A stretch of DNA of 14,167 nucleotides from the NCBI GenBank assembly GCA_025201705.1, contig MU617322.1:1735-15901 (forward strand), in the 5' to 3' direction. The position numbers were made by a program, and so were the translations under genes. Of this stretch, positions 1 to 8,500 are shown piece by piece (the stretch's first letter is position 1; each line of letters starts with the position of its first letter). This DNA is from Dissophora ornata. Taxonomy: Eukaryota; Mortierellomycota; Mortierellomycetes; Mortierellales; Mortierellaceae. A model generated the notes under the pieces. It made no database searches. It worked only from the letters and a program-made list of their open reading frames with translations, and had not been told where the DNA came from.

Positions 1-208
1 TGTCGTTCGCGATTTAGGTGAACTTATGGGCAAATATGTTAAGCGCGTTGGAGCGTGGGTAGCCGACTAAATCTCACTAGACCGTGCTTTATTTAAAAAA
101 AAAAAAAAAAGAACAACCGGGCAATCGTGAGTCAGGATGCTACAGCTTGAAAGGGCACATTGAACATTGGTTTGATAACTGGACAGGTCCTTGACTGCGG
201 GCACTTAC
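1..208. other. Left edge: lipase intron sequence, no firm gene
   Basis: This stretch lies downstream of the last visible lipase exon (minus strand), which ends at a good GTAAGT donor at 208-203. It holds an A-run on the plus strand at about 95-110, which on the minus strand is a T-rich tract upstream of possible acceptors. None of the AGs between there and base 1 opens the reading frame in the phase the donor requires, so the intron probably runs past the window. On the plus strand a short open frame at 2-67 ends in TAA (68-70); 22 stop-free codons are not significant alone. Confidence 0.4.
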
Positions 209-1214
209 TAAAAGCCAAGACAGATGTGCCTTTGAAGACTAGCACAATGGAGTCGTCGTTATAAAACAAACCAGCAAATGGACCGCCGAGGGTCTTGAGC
301 TCACTGATGCCCATGAAACGCATCCCAAACTCTCTTGTCGAATTCTCATCAATCTCGCGCTCGCTCTCCTGTAGCAGCTTGGCGGCCTTGTCCTGCTGCG
401 TTTGGCTCTGGACGTTAAGCAGGATTTTGGATGCCTCGGCCACCAGCTTGTCGTCTCGCTGATAAGCCATACTGGACATGATCAGGAGCAAGTTTGCAAT
501 GTGGTAGCTGAAATATGTGCTCACCCTTGGCTCGCGTTCGGCAAGCTGGCGAACAGCCTCGTCGTTGCCTTCAGGGTCCACAAAATCTAGGCGAGATCAA
601 GGTTGCTGTTGAGATTAACGCTTATCTTCAGAATTACTTTTTGGGGTAGTCCTTTTTTTTTTTTTTTTTGGCTGTGTACCTGTTTCATCAAAGAGTGCAA
701 TCTGGTCCTTGAAAAAAAGGTCGTAATAGCGCGCCCCGTGGCCGGTGTGGTTGACGACAATGACAAGGAGTCCAATGGCTCCCTGGACCACTGTCAAGAC
801 AATGATCAATATGGGCAGGACAGCCATCGCATAAACCCTGCTCAACAAATCCCGCCCAGGGATCTGGCTTGGGTGCAAAATATTTGACACATAGAGGGCG
901 ACATCGTCGGACACAAAGTTGAGGAGTCTCATTGGCTTGATCGATAACGGCTCCTTGAACGTTCGAGGAGCAGCATCGGGGGCGGCGGTCGGCGCTCTTG
1001 CTGGGCCGGGTGGATGAACCAGGCTCTCTCGACTAGTGAATTCGTCGAGATGGCGATTGTGGACGGGGTATTTGGCAGGCGCGGTTTGCTTTCGGCGGGC
1101 ATGCTTTTGGGTCTGGCTCTGCGCCGAGAAGCGACCGAGGGAAAAAATGTCGTGGAGGTGAGGGTGAGCGTGGGCTGTGGCGCGACCATCGTTTGTGTTG
1201 TTCTCGGACGTCAT
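209..1214 (-). CDS. Class 3 lipase-like membrane protein, 5' part only (partial)
   Basis: The first two exons of a minus-strand gene are seen: exon 1 at 1214-680 and exon 2 at 586-209, with a 93-nt intron (679-587) from GTACAC to CCTAG. Joining them gives a continuous frame of 304 full residues. The ATG at 1214 is chosen because upstream in-frame starts are only GTG and a TATA box lies about 150 bp upstream. Residues 1-125 are polar, His/Ala/Pro-rich and probably disordered. Residues 128-154 form one strongly hydrophobic segment (AVLPILIIVLTVVQG within it), likely a membrane anchor. A helical region follows, then VLVFKGTS at about 293-300, which matches the strand carrying the oxyanion residue in fungal class 3 lipases (usually V-x-F-R-G-T). 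The GxSxG nucleophile elbow, Asp and His would lie in later exons outside the window, so catalytic competence cannot be judged. The lipase assignment is inference from the FKGT block and overall architecture. Confidence 0.7.
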
Positions 1215-1362
1215 GGCCGTCACTTCCACCGGAAGAGGGGAGGGGTAGTGTTGGCGGGATGGGGGGACAACAGAGACAGCCTGGTGAGGAAAGAGAGGCG
1301 GATCAATTGAAGCTGGCGTGTGTGTGGAGGACTAGCGCTGGAGGACAGCCAAGGAACGGTGT

Positions 1363-1371
1363 ATTTTTATA
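1363..1371 (-). promoter_or_regulatory. TATA box of the lipase-like gene
   Basis: On the minus strand the bases read TATAAAAAT, a near-ideal TATA element. It lies about 150 bp upstream of the ATG at 1214, a normal distance for a fungal core promoter. It is the clearest TATA box I see near any gene in the window, and it supports the chosen start and strand. Confidence 0.55.
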
Positions 1372-2046
1372 CGTGTTTGCAGGAGCGGTGGGCGATGAGG
1401 GTCGTGGGTCTGAGCGGTAGGGGCAGGAACAAAGAGGAGCGAGGGAAAAAACGAAGCAGGTGAAAGAGGGAGGACGCGCATATGGCGCAAGATAGGCGAC
1501 AGCCAGCGAGGTGTGGGCTCAAGCGGCATCGGGGGATGAAAGCCAGTCGAGAGTTCGTGGCCATTGCTTCCTTCGTCTCCATGTGCAATTGCCGCTTACA
1601 GCAGGCAGAATGCACAGTGCAGCTCCCATTTCTCCCGCGGCTCGTCCCTTTTTTTTCCTTTCCCCTTTCGTCGGATGAACTCTGCATTGTCGACATTTGG
1701 CCCTCTTTCTTCCCCAGACAGGGCGCAGGCCCGTTTTTGTGGATCCACAGGCGCAGCTTGCAGTAGTGTCCACAAGCAGCTCTGGCCGATCTCCATATCC
1801 GGTGTCACACACCCGAGCGTGCGGCCCCAGCGTGCATCGACAGCGCACACTGTATATGTATAGCGCACACTGCCGCCCGGCCCTTTTGCACGACCCGGCA
1901 CATGTGTGTGTGACAGGCCATACCAATGCCCGCCGCAGACACACATGCCTGTCTCTTGCCAGCACGAAACGTACACGGCGTCGGTCCACTCATACACCGG
2001 CACGTACGGAAAGTCAGCACACTCATCGAGATTCGAAACCTGAATG

Positions 2047-2069
2047 ATGCACATCCATGGGGTGTGCAT
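2047..2069. repeat. Hairpin: 10-bp stem with 3-nt loop
   Basis: The arms ATGCACATCC and GGGTGTGCAT pair over ten positions with one G-T wobble (or G-U in RNA) around an ATG triloop. It lies about 230 bp beyond the stop codon of the minus-strand gene ending at 2295, so it could sit in that gene's 3' UTR or terminator region. It is not part of a tRNA: no cloverleaf can be drawn around it. Confidence 0.5.
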
Positions 2070-2294
2070 GAACGCAGCTTGCAGAACAAACAACAGCAAA
2101 ACAGCTTGTATTCAAAACCACAAAAGGACAATGGACTACATAAAACTACAGTACAGCATGGCTCAAACCAACATGACTAAATAACAAACAACCGTTCCCA
2201 TTATTGTTGTTTTCCCATTCCAGTACTGCCCCAACCCATCCCGCCAGACCTGCTACCCGGCCAAACGACAAATACCCCACTGCAGAGGCGCACG

Positions 2295-3179
2295 TCATAC
2301 GAGGTACACTTGCATCCTCCTTCCCCCCGTCCCTAATCCTCGCACACTGAGCATGCGTGGGGGCTGTGACCTCATGGCGTCCAGGACTGAAACAGACGGG
2401 GATGAGAGCGAATCAAGGCTGCAGAGATCGCCCTCGCAGCCAACAACGCCTTTCCCTCCTCCAGCCGATGGGTGGAATAGCGTTGGAGAACTGGCCGAGC
2501 TGGACGGTGACGATGACGCCGACGACGACGACCCAGAGTCGGTCAGCGGTGGGGTCGATGGCTGTGACAGCGACAACGACCTTGAGGGCACTGACAAACG
2601 ACGGTAGGGATGGAACAGGGGCGAGGACGGCGAGGAGGCGGATGAATCTTGAGGCTTGCGGGAATGTAGAATCAACACATTTCGGTTCAAGTCCATGACA
2701 TTACTGCTCTGGTACAGGCTTGGATCGTTGGACCAGTGTTCTCCGGAAACCTTGAGGTTGGGCGATACCACTGTGGATTCTGCAGTGTATTGCAGCACGT
2801 TGCTTTTCCGAGCCCCGGCTTTTGCTGCTATCGTCGCTACTCTAGCCGTTGCTTCTACCGTCGTTGCAGGGGTTGATTCTGTGCTGGTGGTTGTGGCGCT
2901 GTTGTCTGGCACCTGGTCATAGCTGAGAATGTCAACGGCCATGGAGAGATCAGAGTCATTCTGGATGCGAAAGGCAAAGACGATGCCCTTGGAGGGGTCG
3001 CCCTGGGAAGGAGAGCGGACGGGAATGCCTTTGCGTCGACGCTGGACTAGATCTTGCGGTTGCGGTGATGGAGAGGAGACGACAGAGGGGGAGGCGGAAG
3101 TGTGCTTGCTGCTGCTGCCAGACTGACATTGATGGACAGTCTGTTTGGGTTTTCTTGCTGCAGCCTTTCTCTTTGCCAT
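2295..3179 (-). CDS. Ser/Pro-rich protein of unknown function
   Basis: A single uninterrupted frame of 294 codons runs from ATG (3179) to TGA (2297-2295). I do not recognise the family. The N-terminus is strongly basic (MAKRKAAARKPKQ), like a nuclear or nucleolar targeting signal. Residues about 20-60 are Ser/Pro/Gln/Arg-rich and disordered. A more ordered block begins around residue 63 (GIVFAFRIQNDSDLSMAVDI) and looks like a beta-rich core element. A second ordered piece around residues 155-172 contains NVMDLNRNVLILHSR. Between them is a Thr/Ala linker, and residues about 175-240 are almost pure Ser/Pro/Leu with many SP and TP sites, suggesting phosphorylation. The C-terminus is short and basic. 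Codon choice in the ordered blocks favours C-ending codons as in the neighbouring genes, which supports real coding. The upstream coding-strand sequence is pyrimidine-rich as for the other genes. An additional upstream exon cannot be excluded. Confidence 0.65.
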   Translation of the reverse strand: MAKRKAAARKPKQTVHQCQSGSSSKHTSASPSVVSSPSPQPQDLVQRRRKGIPVRSPSQGDPSKGIVFAFRIQNDSDLSMAVDILSYDQVPDNSATTTSTESTPATTVEATARVATIAAKAGARKSNVLQYTAESTVVSPNLKVSGEHWSNDPSLYQSSNVMDLNRNVLILHSRKPQDSSASSPSSPLFHPYRRLSVPSRSLSLSQPSTPPLTDSGSSSSASSSPSSSASSPTLFHPSAGGGKGVVGCEGDLCSLDSLSSPSVSVLDAMRSQPPRMLSVRGLGTGGRRMQVYLV

Positions 3180-3371
3180 GGGATGGGGGAGAGGAGGGAG
3201 AAGAAGTTACAGGTGGGATGGGTGCAGTCAAGGAGTAGGAAGTGTGAAGAGTGGAGCAAGAGTGGAGGAAGGGGGGACAAGTGGAGGAAAAGCGCTGGGA
3301 ATGGAGGAGGTGGGGTATGGGTATGGGAGTGTGTGTGGGTCAGGAAGGCAGAGGAGCGGTTGCATTCGAGT

Positions 3372-3420
3372 GGAGAGGAGAAGGAGGAGAAGGAGGAGAA
3401 GGAGAGGAGCAGAGAGGAGA
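3372..3420. repeat. GGAGAA-type purine repeat
   Basis: Imperfect tandem GGAGAAGGA units run through this stretch on the plus strand; on the strand of the minus gene they read TTCTCC. They lie about 200-240 bp upstream of that gene's ATG, in its pyrimidine-rich 5' region. Confidence 0.75.
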
Positions 3421-3630
3421 GGGGGAAAGGAGTGGGGACGAGGAGGAAAGAAAGGCGGTGGACAGAGTGTGGGAGCTGAAGTGTGCCGGTGTGTGGAAGC
3501 ATCTGTCCGTGGTATCGTTTTTTTTTCCAGCTGTTCTCGTTCTTCGTTCTCGCACCAGCTGCTGCGAGCAGGGGCGCCTCAGTGTTTCCCATGGTCTCTC
3601 CATGTTCATGTTCTCTTGATGCGTATCTGG

Positions 3631-3670
3631 CTCTCTCTCTCACTCTCTCACTCTCTCACTCTCTCTCTCA
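3631..3670. repeat. CT / CACTCTCT microsatellite
   Basis: About 40 bases of CT dinucleotides are interrupted at near-regular spacing by CA, giving CACTCTCT units. It lies in the middle of the divergent intergenic region. Confidence 0.85.
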
Positions 3671-4331
3671 GTCTGTCCTCGCAGGGGCGGCCCATGAGTG
3701 TGGAGGACAGCCATTCCTGTTGACCTGCGAGCGATGCGTGAGACAGAGCATGGAATGATGAGACAGGAGCAAAGAACGCGCAGAGACGAGAGGGGAGACA
3801 GAACGAACGCACAGGGGGGAACCAAAGCCACATATTGTGTCGCCGTGAGGTGTCCTGTAAATGCAAGGGCCGTGTTGCAGATAGAGAGGGGGTGTGGTGT
3901 GTGCATTATACCACGCGGCAACAAAGAGCAACCCTCGGGGGTGTTCCCCCTTCTTTTGGGTTGTTCTTTCCAGCCAAGCAGAGACAGTGCTCGTCTAGGA
4001 ACCAAAGCGAGCCATGGCCTGTCCCCATCCACACACGCACCGCTTCCACAGCCCGTGGCTGTACAAGGAGTCGTGGCAAGAACCAGACAAATAAAGGGGC
4101 GCTCTGCCTGTCTGTGCCTGGCTCCCCTCCCCGTCCCTGTCTCGCACCCGCCTATTCGCTACGACGCACCTCCGCGCATTGCAGACCACCGCCGCCGCAA
4201 TACTCGATCCCCTGGAGGGAGGCAGGGAAGGGGAGAGCCGTGGCCACAGGCGCGCAGTTGTGTCTGTCATCCCACCAGGAGCTACACCCCCCTTCTTGCG
4301 TGCCGGTCGACATGAGCACCTGCGCTTGCCT

Positions 4332-4366
4332 GCTCCTGCACCTGGCTGCTCCTGCACCTGCACCTG
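4332..4366. repeat. Short tandem repeat, GCTCCTGCACCTG units
   Basis: The 13-mer GCTCCTGCACCTG occurs at 4332-4344 and 4348-4360 and is followed by another CACCTG. It is non-coding intergenic sequence with no known role. Confidence 0.7.
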
Positions 4367-5140
4367 CAACAACACCGCTGCTGCTCGTTGGAGCTACCCC
4401 TTTTTTGTGTCTCTTCTCATGCTCCCCCTTGCCCACACACGTCGTCGGACCAGTATCAAAATAGAAAAAAAAAAAATGCTTGTGTGAGCCCTTTGTGTAT
4501 TTTGCAGTGAGGATTGGGGGATTTTTTTTAAAATTATTATTTGAGCTGAGCACTGCACGAGAGCGAATGGCTCGGGAACACTAGGCGGCCTGCTGTACTG
4601 CACATCGTCGCACCATCGGCCATCTCGACCCTCCGGGAGAGGCGAGTGTGGTGTGGATGAGCAGACGAACGACCATGGGCTGGAGACTGACAAAACGAGA
4701 AAAGGGTCGCTCGCCGTCTCCATCTCTTTCTTCTCGCTTGCCTTCAATCATCCCCGCCTCTCCATGCTGTAGATTCGCACCTGTGCAAACCCCATCTTCT
4801 CTGGCCACCCCTGCACCACCCCGTCCCCCCCACCACCACACCACACCACACACACATCCCTCCCCCCCTGCACCCCATCATCGTCCACCACCGCCAGCTT
4901 ACCAAGAAAACACATTGTCCCGCCAGTTTTTATTTTCCTATTTTTCGTTCTCCTCAAACAAACGCACACGCACTCTCGCTCTCGCTGATCACCCCTCGCC
5001 AGACATTGCAGAACACAGCTCCTGTGCGCATCCCTCACCCTCGCCACTCTCCACTTTTCTTCCCCCCCACACCAAACTCCCACGACACAGCGCACAACCC
5101 TGCACACACACTCGCAGCAACACAGCAAGGGCTTGTAAAG

Positions 5141-5477
5141 ATGCCACCAACCACACGGCGAGGCAACATGTTTGGGCCCTATATGCTCCTGCAGACCCTG
5201 GGAGAGGGAGAATTCGCAAAGGTCAAACTCGGCATGCATGCCGACTCAGGAGAAGAGGTAAGCTAATCCCATCCTTCTCATCCCTTCATCACCCTCATCC
5301 CAATTTTTTTTTTGTTTTATTTTTTTATTTTATTTTATTTTATTTTGCCGACAGGATCAGCTCTCAATCCTGCAGCAGCGGGACAGCAATTGGCGCACAG
5401 AGCAAAAGAGAGAGAGAGAGAGAGAAAGTGCGTGAGAGAGAGAGAGAGAGAGAGAAGAGGTACGTGGGATGGGAGAG

Positions 5478-5508
<31 letters not shown>

Positions 5509-8500
5509 GGAACGGTGATCGCGGACAGACTAGCGGGAACCAAGAGGAGAGAGTGCATGTTTCCGTTCCGTGCCTGCTAGACGCGTTGCTGCACTCTCCT
5601 CCGTGGCGGGTGGAGGGGTTTTTTTCACTTTTTCCTGCTGCTTGACCCTTTTGCCTGTGCTGTTGTCATGCTGTCTATCGCGTGAATCCTCTTCGGTCTC
5701 GAAGTACCGACAACAAGGAGGGCGTGTTGTTGTTTATTATATGATCTTTTTTATCTTTTTATCTTCTGCAGACCTGTGCAGACAGGGAGGATTGTTTGCA
5801 GCAGCTGCCTGTTCGACGTTTGGGATGCGAGCAAAGGGTGTTGTTGCCGTTGGGCCCACGTTGCTCCATCCAGTGGATCGTTAGGTCTTTGCTGGTTTCT
5901 TGTTCTGCAGCTCCTGTCTTTGTGCTCTGTCGTTCTGTCGCACACTCTCTTCCTGCACACACAGACACAGACACAGACACAGACACCGGCAGACAGAGGG
6001 AGAGGTACAAAAAAGAGAGCGGACAACATGAGCGGAGGAGCAGCGCGAGAGCGAGAGAGATAGCGTTCCTCGGAAGAACAGGCGCAGGCAAGGCAGCCGG
6101 GTCAAGTGGACAGACGGGTGCACACACCCTCCGTGCAACAGGAGCAGCAGCAGCAAGCAAGTCATTACCAGCGATCTCTCTCTCCCTCTCTATCTCTCTA
6201 TCTGCAGGTGTCGCTGTGGGCGCAACCTGTCTCACAGGGCACGCTGTGGGCTTGTTTACAGCAAGCTACTGGCAGGGCAGAGCCGGCAGAGAACCAGCAA
6301 AAGGGAGGGGATAGATGACAATTCATGCGAGAGCGTTTGAGACCGAGTGTGTGTGTGTGCGCTGCAGTTGTTGTTTGTTGTTTGTAGTTGGGTTTGTGTT
6401 TGCATTTGTGTCTGCCTGTGATGCACATTCATCAATGGTTGCTTTTGTTGTTGGTTGTTGTTGCAGTTGTTGCAGTAGCTGTCAGTTGTTGTTCTGCTAG
6501 TTGGGTTTATCGATGCTACTGCATGGCTGCATGGCGCATGTCGATAATGCTTGCACACCGACCCGTCCATGCCTCTGCACTCGATGCACACACAAACACA
6601 CACACACGCACACACACGCACACACACACTCTCTCCGCTCCTTCGCGTCCCTCTTCGCTTCTCTCATTGTTGTTATCGATCAATTGCTGCCGCCTGATCC
6701 GCTCCTGTCTGCCCGCATATCATTACACATCACTTGTTCTTCGTCTGTCCTCCTCCCCTCCCTCCCTACCACATGGGTGGATCACCGCATGTGCATGTCC
6801 TCGCTCCTGTTGCGCTGTGTTTTTGCGCTTCAATCATCTCGCCGCCTCTCTCCCCGTCCCTCTCTCCCCTTTTTTTAACCACCCCTCTGCGGGCGATGAC
6901 AAAACGCCGACTTGCCACTCTCTGACGATGCTCTGCAGCAAATACTCCTGGGGCGAGGTGGCGGACCTCAACCAAGCCTGCATGGGTGGCCAACGCTCGC
7001 CCCCTTCCCTCCCCCTCTTTCTGCATTGTGGCCCCTGGTCTAAACCACCGCACTAACCAACGCTCTCCTGCCTGTGCTTAGGTTGCCATCAAGCTGATTA
7101 GGCGGCAGTCTGTCGACAACACGCCACGAATCAACAAGATTGGACGCGAGATATCTGTCCTCAGGGTAATTTACATGCATGCATTCATGCATCCATACTC
7201 CTCATTGCTCACAACCTCTTGTTGCATTCTTGTGTATTCACATCCACATCCTGGATATCCCCCTCTCTCCACCATTGCAATCAATGTATAGACCATTCGA
7301 CACCCCAACATCATTTCCCTGTTTGACGTAATCGAAACCGAGCGATACATCGGTATCGTGATCGAGTATGCTTCAGGTACCGTACTGTTTGATGATGTGG
7401 ATGGTCGCTCAAGGAACATGAAAGCCCAACGGCTTTGAAAGGTCTAGCTATGGATGTTATGTTGACATGCTCTGTTTGCTGTCGCCCCCTCTTCAACCAC
7501 TAGGCGGAGAGCTGTTCGACCACATTCTTGCCCATCGATATCTCAAGGAGCGAGACGCATGTAGATTGTTCGCACAACTGATGAGCGGCGTGCACTATCT
7601 CCACTCCAAGCACATTGTCCATCGTGATCTCAAATTGGTATGCATTGCATCTGGCTCGACAGCGACAGCGTTCTTGGCGTTGCACACAGAGACTGACTTG
7701 TCCTCATGCATGGATGCGTCCACACCCCCTATTTTTGTTAGGAAAACCTGCTGCTCGACAGAAACCGCAACATTATGATCACAGACTTTGGATTCGCAAA
7801 CCAGTTCGACAGCTCAACAAGGGACCTCATGTCGACCTCGTGTGGCTCACCATGCTATGCCGCACCCGAGTTAGTAATCAGCGACGGCCTCTATGTAGGC
7901 ACCGGTGTCGATATCTGGAGCTGTGGCGTCATCCTCTATGCCATGTTGGCGGGATATCTTCCTTTCGATGATGACCCGTCCAACCCGGATGGAGACAACA
8001 TCAACCAGCTCTACAACTATATCCTGGCGACAGAGCTGGTGTTCCCCGACTACATCTCACCAGATGCGCGCGATCTCTTGAGAATGATGCTCGTTCCTGA
8101 TCCAACCAAGCGCTGCAACATGAGGAGAATCATGGGTCACCGCTGGCTGCGACCATATGCCTCCGCGTTCCAACATAGCATCGAGGATTTGGAGGTATGG
8201 CTTTGCTCTCGGACCGATTACAATTTTTCGCCGGTGCCATTATTTGACACAGCAGACAGCTCTAACATGTAATACGACAACATCGTGCTCTACCCATTCA
8301 AATAGGCCCAAGCGATCGCAAGACTCAACGGCACAACCTGGATTCCACCAAAGCAGGCTGCAGCAGCCGAGGTGAAGCCAACAACATTACAACCTCCCAA
8401 TGCTGGTCCTCCAAGGCCAACCGCAGACGAGGTTATGCCAAGGCGGCATACCATCTGGATCGAATCTGTTCCAGATGTCGCACCCTCTTGGGAGACGCCC

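Larger units (their letters stand above)
1215..2294. other. Intergenic region between lipase-like and unknown gene
   Basis: About 1.08 kb separates the 5' end of the lipase-like gene from the 3' end of the next minus-strand gene. It should hold the lipase promoter (TATA at 1363-1371) and the 3' UTR of the unknown gene. Open frames of 90-170 codons occur on both strands around 1480-2130, but they overlap one another in several frames, are rich in Cys, His, Arg and Thr from CA/GT-rich DNA, and show no recognisable domain. Small structures seen are an 11-bp direct repeat agcgcacactg (1842-1852 and 1862-1872) and the hairpin listed separately. I see no gene here. Confidence 0.6.
3180..5140. promoter_or_regulatory. 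Divergent intergenic and promoter region
   Basis: Nearly 2 kb separates the divergently transcribed unknown gene (minus) and kinase gene (plus). The left third (3180-3480) is purine-rich on the plus strand, so pyrimidine-rich on the strand of the minus gene. The right part (about 4700-5140) is pyrimidine-rich on the plus strand, toward the kinase start. Each gene therefore has a CT-rich tract just upstream of its ATG, as is common in fungal promoters and 5' UTRs. No convincing TATA box is seen near either start. Many open frames cross this region, one over 300 codons (from an ATG at 4675 through to 5580), but they are low-complexity by-products of repeat-rich DNA and show no domains. I see no gene or RNA here. 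Confidence 0.5.
5258..7081 (+). other. Intron 1 of the kinase gene, 1824 nt
   Basis: The donor is GAG|GTAAGC at 5258 and the acceptor CTTAG|GTTGCC ends at 7081. A consensus branch site CACTAAC (CTAAC at 7053-7057) sits about 25 nt upstream of the acceptor. The flanking exons join without loss between Glu39 and Val40, directly before the VAIK lysine, so no coding exon is missing. The other kinase introns are 87-127 nt; this one is about fifteen times longer. It is filled with microsatellites and T-rich runs. Open frames inside it are low-complexity and show no domain, so I see no nested gene. Confidence 0.85.

Noticed and set aside
2025..2042. B-box-like GATTCGAAACC suggesting a tRNA gene
   Set aside because: No matching A box, anticodon arm or acceptor stem can be drawn on either strand.
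1519..2131. Overlapping minus-strand frames of 108-167 codons between lipase-like and unknown genes
   Set aside because: Several frames are open at once, composition is Cys/Arg/His-rich from CA/GT-rich DNA, and no splice pattern or family is recognisable.
3047..3723. Long frames on both strands over the purine/pyrimidine tract
   Set aside because: They consist of Glu/Gly/Arg or Ser/Leu/Pro runs produced by GGAGAA and CT repeats; they conflict with the well-supported start of the unknown gene at 3179.
4675..5580. Plus-strand open frame of about 300 codons overlapping kinase exon 1
   Set aside because: It is Pro/His/Ser-rich then Arg/Glu-rich because of C-rich and AG-repeat DNA, crosses the kinase exon in another frame, and has no domain.
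5759..6318. Frames of 90-170 codons in kinase intron 1 as a possible nested gene
   Set aside because: Both strands are open over microsatellites; translated sequence is repeat-derived and without any motif.
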